Of a stretch of 64,000 nt of DNA, positions 53,629 to 62,218 are shown one piece after another. Within the stretch, counting starts at the first letter, position 1. Every line of letters starts with the position of its first letter. Under the pieces are notes generated by a model. The model made no database searches. It was not told the DNA's origin and saw nothing but the letters and a program-made list of their open reading frames with translations. Location of the stretch: contig NZ_BOVL01000022.1 of assembly GCF_019972155.1 (NCBI RefSeq), positions 62,530 through 126,529 of the forward strand. Reading direction: 5' to 3'. Source of the DNA: Bradyrhizobium sp. RD5-C2 (lineage in GTDB: Bacteria; Pseudomonadota; Alphaproteobacteria; Rhizobiales; Xanthobacteraceae). The translations under genes were made by a program, and so were the position numbers.

Positions 53629-54507
53629 ATGCGGTTCATCGCTTACGAAAGAAACGCGAGGCGGGGCCTCGCGGTGGCCGATCCGGCCGGTCGATATCGG
53701 GGACTTGATGACGGCGCAGCGCATGGCCGGCTCGAGCGCGCCCTTGCCGGCGGGCATGATGGACTGAAGGATCTCGCAGCCGCTCTTCTCACGGGCGAGC
53801 CGCTCGATCCGGAAGCCGTGAGCTTCCTTCCTCCGCTGTCCTCACCCGGCAAGATCATCTGCGTTGGACTGAACTACGCGGACCACACCGCCGAAAGCAG
53901 CATCCAGCAACCCGACTACCCCACGCTGTTCGGCCGGTTCTCGTCGAGCCTCGTCGGGCACGGTGCGCCGATCGTGCGGCCGAAGGTTTCAGGAGCGCTC
54001 GACTATGAAGGCGAGCTTGTCGCCGTCATCGGGCGCGGCGGCCGCCATATCCCGCAGTCCGCGGCGCTCGATCACGTCGCCGGTTATTCGATCTTCAATG
54101 ACGGCACGATCCGCGATTATCAGTTCCGGACGCCGCAATGGACCATGGGCAAGAACTTCGACGGCACCGGCGCGTTCGGACCCGCACTGGTGACAGCCGA
54201 CGAACTTCCGCCCGGCGCCCGCAGCCTGACGCTCGAGACGCGCTTGAACGGCACGGTGATGCAGAAGACATCGACCTCCGACCTGATCTTCGACGTCGCA
54301 ACACTCGTCGCGCTGATCAGCGAGGGTATAACGTTGTATCCGGGCGATCTGATCGTGACCGGCACGCCGTCCGGCGTCGGCGCAGCACGCAAGCCGCCGC
54401 TCTACATGAAGCCCGGCGACGTCTGCGCGATCGAGATCGAGGGATTGGGGGTACTCCGCAATCCGATCGTGCAAGAGGGCGATGATGCGGTACGCACAGC
54501 TGCCTGA
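53629..54507 (+). CDS. Fumarylacetoacetate hydrolase-family protein
   Basis: This 292-residue protein has the FAH core: GKIICVGLNYADHTAES, DYEGELVAVIGRGGRHI with metal-binding acidic residues, FNDGTIRDYQFRTPQWTMGKNFD and VTGTPSGVG. Members cleave acylpyruvates or hydrate/decarboxylate meta-cleavage products. The start at 53629 has CGGAGGAAA upstream; a longer start at 53584 would lie inside the operator. It is the first gene of cluster D and probably acts on the product of the extradiol dioxygenase. Confidence 0.93.
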   Translation: MRFIAYERNARRGLAVADPAGRYRGLDDGAAHGRLERALAGGHDGLKDLAAALLTGEPLDPEAVSFLPPLSSPGKIICVGLNYADHTAESSIQQPDYPTLFGRFSSSLVGHGAPIVRPKVSGALDYEGELVAVIGRGGRHIPQSAALDHVAGYSIFNDGTIRDYQFRTPQWTMGKNFDGTGAFGPALVTADELPPGARSLTLETRLNGTVMQKTSTSDLIFDVATLVALISEGITLYPGDLIVTGTPSGVGAARKPPLYMKPGDVCAIEIEGLGVLRNPIVQEGDDAVRTAA

Positions 54508-54697
54508 CCTTCGCCGGTGTCGCTGCGCGCGGCCGCGAACGGACGTCGTATCGATCGCCAGGAGGATGAAAGCCTGGCCGAGGTCGATACGCGCAGTCGC
54601 CGGGTTTGAGGGAGTCGATCAGGCCAGCTCTTGATCCGGCGTGGTGTGTGAGCGGCAACAACATAAAATCCGCCGCCGGTCCTTATGGGAGGAAACA

Positions 54698-56320
54698 ATG
54701 AAATCGGTTCCGGTTTTGATTGCAGGTGGCGGTCCCGTCGGGATGACGCTTGCGAATGTGCTGGCCCATTTCGGCATTCGCTCCATGCTGGTCGAGCGGA
54801 ATGCGACGACGACCCGCCACCCGAAAATGGACATCACCAACAGCCGCAGCATGGAGCTGTTCCGCCGGTTTGGCCTGTCGGACGCGTTGCGAAAGGTCGC
54901 GGTAGCGGAAGATCATCCCTTCGATGTCTCCTGGATCACGAGCCTTGCTGGATATGAGCTGCATCGCTTCCGGTACATGACCCCGAGCGAGTTTCGAAAG
55001 CACAGCCGAACCAGGAACGACGGCACTCAGCCGCTCGAACCGCCGATGCGCGTTTCGCAAGTCGAGATCGAACCTGTTCTGAAGCAGGCGATCGACACCC
55101 GTTCGGAAGTCGAGGTGCGGTTCGGCGTCGGCTTTGAAAGCTTTGAAGCGAAGGACGACGGCGTCGTCGCGACACTGCGAGAGCAGGGGAGTGGCGCGCA
55201 AGAGCAGGTAAGCTGCCAGTATCTCATAGGTTGCGACGGCGGATCCAGCCGCGTTCGCGCGGGACTGGATATCGCGCTGGAGGGGCAGTCGCGCGTCGGC
55301 GAGCTCTACATGATCCACTTTCGATCGACCGAGCGCGAGCTGTTGCAGCGCTGGGGTGTCGCCTGGCACTACCAGTCGCCGCTTGGAACCATGATTGCGC
55401 AGAACGATGATGATATCTGGACCGTGCATGTTCCCGTGCTGCCCGGGCAGGATGCGAGCAAGCTCGATCCACGCGCGCTCGTCGAGGCCTATGCCGGCCG
55501 GCCGTTTGCTTTCGAGATCCTGGTCGCCAATGCATGGACGCCGCATCTCCTTGTCGCCGAATCCTATGGCAAGGGACGGGTCCTGCTCGCCGGCGACTCC
55601 GCGCATCAGTTCATTCCGACCGGCGGCTACGGGATGAACTCCGGGGTCGGCGACGCCATCGACCTCGGCTGGAAACTGGCTGCAACGCTGCAAGGTTTCG
55701 GCGGGCTCGGTCTCCTTGCCTCGTACGAAGTCGAGCGGCGCCCCGTCGCCGCACGAAATCGCGACGCGTCCGGCCGCCACATGCAGGTGCGGATGCAGAT
55801 TGCCGAAGCCTACGGAAACCTGCTGCAAGGCGACAACAGCGAAGATCCCGTGCGGCGCGCCGAAGTCGGTGCCGAGCTTGCGAGACTCGGCAACGCAGAG
55901 AACGAATGTTTCGGGATCGAACACGGCTTTGTCTATGAGGGATCGCCGATCGTCGCCAGCGGCGACGCCGCTCCATTTCCGTTCGATCCGGTCGTCTACA
56001 AGCCGACGACCACGCCCGGTGCCCGCCTGCCCAGCACATATCTCAAGGACGGGACGGCGCTGTACGATCGGCTCGGTACGCACTTCACGCTGATCGATTT
56101 CCGCGGCGCCGACCTGTCACCCTTCGTCGATGCCGCGGCGCGACGACGGATCCCGCTGTCGATCCTACAACTCGACGAGCCCGATCTGAAGGGCGTCTAT
56201 GGCCGCGACATGCTGCTGGTGCGCCCCGACCATCACATCGCGTGGCGCGGTACGGACGGCAAGGCGCCCAATGCCGACGCGATCCTCGCAACCGCTCTCG
56301 GCTGGGGAGGCGCGCGGTGA
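54698..56320 (+). CDS. FAD-dependent aromatic hydroxylase (PheA/TfdB/MhpA-like)
   Basis: This 540-residue flavoprotein has an N-terminal FAD motif VLIAGGGPVGMTLANVLAHFG, a DG motif LIGCDGGSSRVRAGL and a GD motif LLAGDSAHQFIPTGGYGMNSG, followed by the thioredoxin-like C-terminal domain of phenol-hydroxylase-type enzymes. It would hydroxylate a phenolic substrate using NAD(P)H and oxygen. The start at 54698 follows GGGAGGAAACA. Its last codons overlap the GTG of the next monooxygenase gene (GTGA). Confidence 0.93.
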   Translation: MKSVPVLIAGGGPVGMTLANVLAHFGIRSMLVERNATTTRHPKMDITNSRSMELFRRFGLSDALRKVAVAEDHPFDVSWITSLAGYELHRFRYMTPSEFRKHSRTRNDGTQPLEPPMRVSQVEIEPVLKQAIDTRSEVEVRFGVGFESFEAKDDGVVATLREQGSGAQEQVSCQYLIGCDGGSSRVRAGLDIALEGQSRVGELYMIHFRSTERELLQRWGVAWHYQSPLGTMIAQNDDDIWTVHVPVLPGQDASKLDPRALVEAYAGRPFAFEILVANAWTPHLLVAESYGKGRVLLAGDSAHQFIPTGGYGMNSGVGDAIDLGWKLAATLQGFGGLGLLASYEVERRPVAARNRDASGRHMQVRMQIAEAYGNLLQGDNSEDPVRRAEVGAELARLGNAENECFGIEHGFVYEGSPIVASGDAAPFPFDPVVYKPTTTPGARLPSTYLKDGTALYDRLGTHFTLIDFRGADLSPFVDAAARRRIPLSILQLDEPDLKGVYGRDMLLVRPDHHIAWRGTDGKAPNADAILATALGWGGAR

Positions 56321-57519
56321 AGCGGCTGCATGCGCTGGTGATCGGCGCCGGTATCGGCGGCACGGCCGTCGCCATTGCGCTGCGCCGGGCTGGTCTCGAC
56401 GTTTCCCTGTTCGAGCAGACCATGGCGCAACGCGAGGTCGGCGCAGGCATCCAGATCAGCCCCAACGCCTCCCGGCTGCTCCGCCGCTACGGGCTTGGCG
56501 ACGCCATGGCGCGCGCCGCTGTGCGTCCCGCCGCGGTGGTGTTTCGTCGCTGGCAGGACGGTCGTGTGCTGGGGCGCGAGGAATTGGGCGACGTCCTCGA
56601 GCACCGCTATGGTTCGCCCTACTACCATTTTCACCGGGCGGACCTCATCGCCCTCCTGGCGGACGCGTTCGGCCCCAAGGAGATCAAGCTCGGACGCCGT
56701 CTGGTCGATGTCGAGCAAGACGACAGCGGCGTGACCGCGCATTTCGAGGATGGCACGTCCGCGCGCGGCGATCTCCTGATCGGGGCCGACGGCATCCACT
56801 CCAGGGTTCGCGAGTGTCTGTTCGGCGAGGAAAAGCCGAGGTTCTCGGGGCAGATCGCCTATCGCGGGCTCGCGCCTGTGGAACGCGTCGCGCATCTCGA
56901 CCTGCCGCTCGATGTCACGAACTGGGTGGGGCCGGGTGGACATTTTGTGCACTACTTCGTCGGCGCCGGGCGCTTTCTGAATTTTGTCGCGGTGAGCGAA
57001 GCGGCGACGTGGACGCGGGAGCAATGGTCCGACCGCGGTTCGATCTCCGATGCCGTGAAGATCTATGAAGGGTGGCATCCGCAGCTTGCGACGATCCTCA
57101 ACGCGGTGGACGAGACGTTCAAATGGGCGTTGTTCGATCGCAATCCGTTTCCGGAATGGACGCAAGGGCGGATCGCGCTGCTCGGAGACGCCTGTCATCC
57201 CATGCTGCCGTTCATGGCACAGGGTGCCGCACAGGCGATCGAGGACGGCGCGGCGCTGGCGGCCTGCCTGAAACACGCAGCCTTCGACATTCCGTCCGCG
57301 TTCCGGGCCTACGTCACCTTGCGCAAGCCGCGTGCGACCGAGGTGCAGGAGAGATCCCGCGCCAATTCCACGACCTTCCACATGCCTGATGGACCGCAGC
57401 AGCTCGAGCGGGATCACGTCCTCGCCACGCGCGGCGTACGCGGCAGTCCTGAGGCAATGAACAGACTTTATGGCTACGACGCAGAAGCCGTCGCGGCGAC
57501 GCTGGAGGAAAAACCATGA
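56317..57519 (+). CDS. FAD-dependent monooxygenase (salicylate/3-hydroxybenzoate hydroxylase-like)
   Basis: This 400-residue group A flavoprotein monooxygenase has ALVIGAGIGGTAVAIALRRAG (FAD), DLLIGADGIHSRVRECLFG (DG motif) and LLGDACHPMLPFMAQGAAQA (GD motif). The GTG start overlaps the previous stop, and the end overlaps the next gene's ATG, so the three genes are tightly coupled. It probably adds a second hydroxyl to, or oxidatively decarboxylates, an aromatic acid; the exact substrate is not fixed. Confidence 0.93.
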   Translation: MKRLHALVIGAGIGGTAVAIALRRAGLDVSLFEQTMAQREVGAGIQISPNASRLLRRYGLGDAMARAAVRPAAVVFRRWQDGRVLGREELGDVLEHRYGSPYYHFHRADLIALLADAFGPKEIKLGRRLVDVEQDDSGVTAHFEDGTSARGDLLIGADGIHSRVRECLFGEEKPRFSGQIAYRGLAPVERVAHLDLPLDVTNWVGPGGHFVHYFVGAGRFLNFVAVSEAATWTREQWSDRGSISDAVKIYEGWHPQLATILNAVDETFKWALFDRNPFPEWTQGRIALLGDACHPMLPFMAQGAAQAIEDGAALAACLKHAAFDIPSAFRAYVTLRKPRATEVQERSRANSTTFHMPDGPQQLERDHVLATRGVRGSPEAMNRLYGYDAEAVAATLEEKP

Positions 57520-58391
57520 CCCGCGCTTTCCAAATCGCCTATGTCGATCTCGATACGCCTGCCGCTGAGCAGGAGTTCGCCTATTATGATCAAGTGATCG
57601 GTGCAACGCCGACCGAGCGCGGCTCCGACGGTCGCATTTATTTCAGCCTCGGTGTCGATCACCACAACATCACGATCAAGCCGGCATCCGAAAAACGCCT
57701 CACCGCGCTGGGCCTCAGGATCGGTCAGGAGGCGGTCGACGAGACCATCCGCTCACTGCGTGATCTCGGACTTTCTGCGGAAAGGAAGAGCGACGCACGG
57801 CCGGGCGTTCCGGATCTGGTGGAGGTCGTCGTTGCCGGGCACACGCTTCATTTGGTGCCGGAGATGGCCATGCCCGGTCCCGGCTTCCGCACCTCGGGCG
57901 TCATTCCGACGCGCCTTGGACATGTCGCCCTGATGGCACCGGAGGCGGACAAGCTGATCAAATTCTGTTCCGCGATCGGGTTTCGTGCAACCGATTGGTT
58001 CGAGGGGATAGCCACGTTCCTGACCTGCAACCACGATCATCACGTGCTCAACATCATCGCGGCACCGGAGGCGCGCGTTCATCACCTCGCCTTTGAGCTG
58101 CGCAGCCGCGCCGCGCATCACGATGCGGCGGATTTTCTGGCGACGACAGGCCATCCGATGCTTTGGGGCCCGTCGCGGCACACCGCGGGCCACAACCTCG
58201 CCTCCTATCACTACGACCCCAGCCGCTTTCTGATCGAGCTCTACTCCGACATGGACGTGCTCGTTCCAGAACTCGATATTTTCGAGCCGCGGCCGTGGCA
58301 CCAGGCATTTCCGCAACGGCCGCGCGTCTGGACGATCGATCAGCTGACGACGTGGGGAACCCGTTTCGAATTCGACCTGAAGACGGCGTAG
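57516..58391 (+). CDS. Two-domain VOC extradiol dioxygenase-like protein
   Basis: The 291-residue protein has two vicinal-oxygen-chelate modules. The C-terminal one has the metal triad expected of type I extradiol dioxygenases: His in TRLGHVALMA, His in VHHLAFEL and Glu in RFLIELYSDMD. It would cleave a catechol-like ring next to the hydroxyls, linking the two hydroxylases to the FAH-family hydrolase. The start overlaps the monooxygenase stop by four bases. A 45-base gap precedes the binding protein gene. Confidence 0.9.
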   Translation: MTRAFQIAYVDLDTPAAEQEFAYYDQVIGATPTERGSDGRIYFSLGVDHHNITIKPASEKRLTALGLRIGQEAVDETIRSLRDLGLSAERKSDARPGVPDLVEVVVAGHTLHLVPEMAMPGPGFRTSGVIPTRLGHVALMAPEADKLIKFCSAIGFRATDWFEGIATFLTCNHDHHVLNIIAAPEARVHHLAFELRSRAAHHDAADFLATTGHPMLWGPSRHTAGHNLASYHYDPSRFLIELYSDMDVLVPELDIFEPRPWHQAFPQRPRVWTIDQLTTWGTRFEFDLKTA

Positions 58392-58435
58392 CGCCCGGCC
58401 GATTGCCGATCGAAAACCAAATCGCGAGGAAGCAG

Positions 58436-59683
58436 ATGCCACGGCACGCGCACGAGGCGAGATCCGCTTGTTTGGGTGTCGCGCTGACGATCGCTATCGG
58501 CTTGGCCGTTGCGGCGCCAGGCTCGGCTCACGAGGAGAAGCGCTACGATACCGGCGCATCCGATACAGCGATCAAGATCGGCAACACGGCTCCTTATAGT
58601 GGACCGCTGTCCTCGAACGGCATCATCGCCAGGACCGAAGCCGCCTACTTCAAGATGATCAACGATCAGGGCGGGGTCAACGGCCGCAAGATCGAGTTCA
58701 TCTCCTATGATGATGCCTATAGTCCCCCGAAGACTGTCGAGCAGACCCGCAAGTTGATCGAGAGCGACGAGGTGCTGCTGCTCTTCAATCAGCTCGGTAC
58801 GCCGACCACCATGTCGGTCATCAAATATGTCAACGCCAAAAAGGTACCGCAGCTGTTTATCGCGGCGGGCGCAACCGTGTTCGGCGACCACAAGGCATAT
58901 CCCTGGTCGATGGGTTTCCAGCCGAGCTACCAGAGCGAAACGCGCATCTACGGGAAATACCTGCGCGAAAACTATCCCAACGGAAAGATTGCCGTGCTGT
59001 CGTCCAATGACGACTTCGGACGAGACAATATCAAGGGCTTGAAAGACGGTCTGGGCGAAGGGGCCGGCAACATCGTCGCCGAGGTCACGTATGAGACGAG
59101 CGCACCGACGATCGATTCCGAGCTCGTGAAGCTGAAATTCTCCGGCGCGAGCATCTTCGTCAATTTCGCCTCCGCGAAATTCGCGGCCCAGGCCATCAAG
59201 AAAGCCGCAGAGATCGGCTGGAAGCCGGTGCAGATCCTGCATGGAAACTCGCAGTCGATCAGCGCCGTGCTGAAGCCCGCCGGCCTCGAGAACGCCAGAG
59301 ACATCATCACCGCGGGCTACAGCAAGGACCCCGCGGATGCGGCCTGGAAGGACGACCCCGGCTTGAAGCGATTCTCCGATTTCATGGCCGAGCACATGCC
59401 GGGCGAGGATAAGGACAACTCTTACGTGGTCTATGGATACAACGCTGCGCAGGCGCTGGTCGACGTGCTCAAGCAATGCGGGGATGACCTGACGCGCGCC
59501 AACGTCATGCGGCAGGCCGAGGCTTTGAACGGGGTTCACCTCGACATGCTTCTTCCGGATATTGCGTTGACGACATCGCCAAGTGACCACTACCCGATCG
59601 AGCGAATGCAATTGCAGAAGTTCGATGGGCAGAACTGGGTGCGGTTTGGCTCCGGTGTTGAGGGGACGCTGGACAAGAGGTGA
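58436..59683 (+). CDS. ABC transporter substrate-binding protein, branched-chain/Liv type
   Basis: This 415-residue exported binding protein has a Sec signal peptide (CLGVALTIAIGLAVAAPGSA) and a mature part closely similar to the product of 21765-22997 (shared GASDT-IKIGN, YDDAYSPPKTVEQ, GTP-, KKVPQLF, MGFQP-YQSE). The start at 58436 has GAGGAAG upstream. No permease or ATPase genes are in cluster D. It probably supplies the aromatic or organic acid substrate through Liv subunits encoded elsewhere. Confidence 0.93.
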   Translation: MPRHAHEARSACLGVALTIAIGLAVAAPGSAHEEKRYDTGASDTAIKIGNTAPYSGPLSSNGIIARTEAAYFKMINDQGGVNGRKIEFISYDDAYSPPKTVEQTRKLIESDEVLLLFNQLGTPTTMSVIKYVNAKKVPQLFIAAGATVFGDHKAYPWSMGFQPSYQSETRIYGKYLRENYPNGKIAVLSSNDDFGRDNIKGLKDGLGEGAGNIVAEVTYETSAPTIDSELVKLKFSGASIFVNFASAKFAAQAIKKAAEIGWKPVQILHGNSQSISAVLKPAGLENARDIITAGYSKDPADAAWKDDPGLKRFSDFMAEHMPGEDKDNSYVVYGYNAAQALVDVLKQCGDDLTRANVMRQAEALNGVHLDMLLPDIALTTSPSDHYPIERMQLQKFDGQNWVRFGSGVEGTLDKR

Positions 59684-59781
59684 CGGGGCACCGGCGGAGG
59701 TTCGATTGGCAAAACTGTTTCTCCGTCGCCGATACGCGCTCCCTGAACTGCGATTAACCCTTGCTTAGGCGCGGCTAACTA

Positions 59782-59804
59782 CCTTGCAAGCAAAGATTGC
59801 AAGG
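59782..59804 (+). promoter_or_regulatory. Hairpin enclosing the ribosome binding site of the next gene
   Basis: CCTTGCAA (59782-59789) and TTGCAAGG (59797-59804) form a perfect 8-base inverted repeat with a seven-base spacer. The AAGG at the end of the 3' arm is the apparent Shine-Dalgarno sequence for the ATG at 59813. The stem would hide it, suggesting translational control; a DNA operator is the alternative. Confidence 0.5.
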
Positions 59805-59812
59805 GCCAACGA

Positions 59813-62077
59813 ATGTCACTTTTTGAGAACGCGCCGGATCGCACGCTTCCGGAGGTATCGCGTTCTGCCGATGATACGCGCCTGCTGCCGTTCCTCAGCG
59901 TGGCGACGGTGTTTGTATCCGCGCTGCTGCTGTTCTTGATTCAGCCGATGTTCGCGAAAATGGTGCTGCCGAAGCTCGGCGGCGCACCTTCGGTCTGGTC
60001 GGTGGCGATGGTGTTCTTCCAGGCCGTCCTGCTCGCCGGCTATGCCTATGCACATCTGCTCGGCCGGTTGTTCGGGCCGCAGCGCGCGGGCCTCGTCCAC
60101 CTGCTCCTGCTCGCCGTCACGGCCATGACCTTGCCGATTGCGATCGCGCCCAATTGGGGTGTGCCACCGGCCGATGGAACCGCGCTCTGGTTGTTCGGAC
60201 TGTTCGCTGCGTCAATCGGCCTGCCGTTCTTTGCATTGTCGGCGAGCGCGCCCTTGCTGCAGAGCTGGTTCGCCGGAAGCGGCCATCGCGATGCCGACAA
60301 TCCCTATGTGCTCTATGCCGCATCGAATCTTGGCTCGTTCGCGGCCCTGTTTGCCTATCCCGCCGTTGTCGAGCCACTGCTGGCGCTGAATATGCAGGCG
60401 AGTATCTGGTCGTTCGGCTTTGCAGTCCTCGCGCTGCTCGTCACAGCGGTTGCCTTCGTGCTCGGACGAGGCAACGGTGCCGTGAAGGTGACGCCGACGC
60501 CGGAGACATCGGTCGTCAGCGTGGCCGACAGGCTGCAGTGGATCGCGCTTGCGGCCATTCCGTCCGGGTTGGTCATCGCGGTGACCGCGCACCTGACGAC
60601 CGACGTCGCGGCAGCGCCCTTTCTCTGGGTTATTCCGCTGGCGCTCTATCTGTTCACCTTCGTTGTCGTGTTCCGCGACCGGCCGTGGATCAGCCACGCG
60701 ACCGTGGTGCGTCTCGTTCCGTTCGCCGTGGCCCCCCTTGCGATCAGTCTGGTCGGCGCCAAGGTGTTCTGGGTCACGACGATCGTGCTCCACCTCGTCG
60801 TGTTCACGCTGTTGGCGCTGCTCTGTCATGGCGAGCTCTATGCCCGGCGTCCGCACCCGCAACGCTTGACCGAGTTCTTCCTGTGCACCTCGTTCGGCGG
60901 TGTGCTGGGCGGCGCCTTCGCGGGACTGCTGGCGCCGCAGTTATTCTCCGGCAACTACGAATATCCGATCCTGATCGCGCTCGCATTGCTGGCGCTGCCC
61001 GGCATTTTCGCGGGCGGTGCGCGCCAGACGCTGATCACGGCGTTGCCATGGTTGGCGGTGGCGATCGCGCTTGCCATGGTCTGGTACGTGACGCAACTGC
61101 AGTTGCCGGCCTCCTTCGAGCTGTCGTTCAGTGCCTTGCTGGTCCTGCTGGCGGCCGGCATGATATTTTTGCGCCAGCGGCCGGTGTCATTTGCCGGGTT
61201 GGCGGTCACCGGCCTGATGCTGACGACGTTCTGGCGTCCGGGCATGGCCCCGATCGAGACCGCGCGCAGCTTCTTCGGGGTCCATACGGTGGTCGACCTC
61301 GCGGATGGCCGCGCGCGGCTGCTGTACCACGGCAACACGATGCATGGCGCAGAGCGGTTGCGGAACGACGACGGTACGCCAGTCGTGGGAACGCCTCAGC
61401 CTCAGAGCTACTACTATCCAGGCAGCCCGCTGGCTGAAGGAGTTGCGGCGGCACGCAGTGCCCGCAGCAGCTTCGAACGGGTTGCGGTCGTCGGGCTCGG
61501 CACCGGCACGCTCGCCTGCCTCCGTCGCGGTGCAGAGAACTGGACGTTCTTCGAGATCGATCCCGAGGTGATCCGGATCGCGAGCAATCCAACCTTCTTC
61601 ACATTCCTGTCGCGCTGCGCGCCGAAGGCCGGCCTCGTGCTCGGCGATGCGCGTCTCACACTGCAGGCGTCACTCGATCGCTACGACCTGATCGTGCTGG
61701 ACGCCTTCTCGTCCGACAGCATTCCGGTCCACCTGCTGACGCGTGAAGCGATCGCCGGCTATGTGTCGAGGCTGACGACGCACGGGGTCATTCTCGTGCA
61801 TATCTCCAACCGCCATCTCGATCTCGCGCCGATCATGGCGAATATCGCGCAGTCCCAGGGGTTGATCGCACTCTTCAAGGAAGGGCATCCCGCCGGCGAC
61901 GTCATGACCACGTTGAGGACGGCGTCCCGGGTGGTGATGCTTGCGCGCACGCCCGAGGATGCGGGCGAGGCGGCCCGGCATTGGGCCGCCATGTCGCCGG
62001 ATTCGGCCAGCGCACTCTGGACGGACGATTACTCGAATCTCCTTGGCCCCATGCTGCGGGCGAAGTTCGGCTCCTGA
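59813..62077 (+). CDS. Membrane-fused spermidine-synthase-like protein
   Basis: This 754-residue protein has an N-terminal half with about 11 membrane helices (first: FLSVATVFVSALLLFLIQPMF) and a C-terminal methyltransferase-like Rossmann domain of the spermidine synthase family (VAVVGLGTGTLACLRR, FFEIDPEVIRIA, GDARLTLQASLDRYDLIVLDAFSSDSIP). Such fusions are common in bacteria, and their reaction is not established; polyamine synthesis should not be assumed. The gene appears transcribed alone, with a hairpin after it. Confidence 0.88.
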   Translation: MSLFENAPDRTLPEVSRSADDTRLLPFLSVATVFVSALLLFLIQPMFAKMVLPKLGGAPSVWSVAMVFFQAVLLAGYAYAHLLGRLFGPQRAGLVHLLLLAVTAMTLPIAIAPNWGVPPADGTALWLFGLFAASIGLPFFALSASAPLLQSWFAGSGHRDADNPYVLYAASNLGSFAALFAYPAVVEPLLALNMQASIWSFGFAVLALLVTAVAFVLGRGNGAVKVTPTPETSVVSVADRLQWIALAAIPSGLVIAVTAHLTTDVAAAPFLWVIPLALYLFTFVVVFRDRPWISHATVVRLVPFAVAPLAISLVGAKVFWVTTIVLHLVVFTLLALLCHGELYARRPHPQRLTEFFLCTSFGGVLGGAFAGLLAPQLFSGNYEYPILIALALLALPGIFAGGARQTLITALPWLAVAIALAMVWYVTQLQLPASFELSFSALLVLLAAGMIFLRQRPVSFAGLAVTGLMLTTFWRPGMAPIETARSFFGVHTVVDLADGRARLLYHGNTMHGAERLRNDDGTPVVGTPQPQSYYYPGSPLAEGVAAARSARSSFERVAVVGLGTGTLACLRRGAENWTFFEIDPEVIRIASNPTFFTFLSRCAPKAGLVLGDARLTLQASLDRYDLIVLDAFSSDSIPVHLLTREAIAGYVSRLTTHGVILVHISNRHLDLAPIMANIAQSQGLIALFKEGHPAGDVMTTLRTASRVVMLARTPEDAGEAARHWAAMSPDSASALWTDDYSNLLGPMLRAKFGS

Positions 62078-62096
62078 CGCGCTCATGACAAACAGC

Positions 62097-62124
62097 ATCG
62101 GCGCCCCGCGATAGGGGCGCCGAT
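62097..62124. terminator. Strong hairpin between convergent genes
   Basis: ATCGGCGCCCC (62097-62107) pairs with GGGGCGCCGAT (62114-62124) around the loop GCGATA. It lies 20 bases after the spermidine-synthase-like gene and about 95 bases before the end of the convergent phosphodiesterase gene. The stem is very stable and could terminate both transcripts, though a T-run is lacking. Confidence 0.7.
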
Positions 62125-62218
62125 ATGTGGGCCAGGCCGCTCGGCTTGCCCGGTCACGGTGTACCGGTGCAAGCCGTTTGGTGCGTTGCGCCGCTGGAGC
62201 CAGTGCTCCTTTGCGGCT

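Noticed and set aside
54683..56083. 466-residue minus-strand frame opposite the first FAD hydroxylase
   Set aside because: The plus-strand enzyme has all three FAD motifs; the antisense frame lacks domain features.
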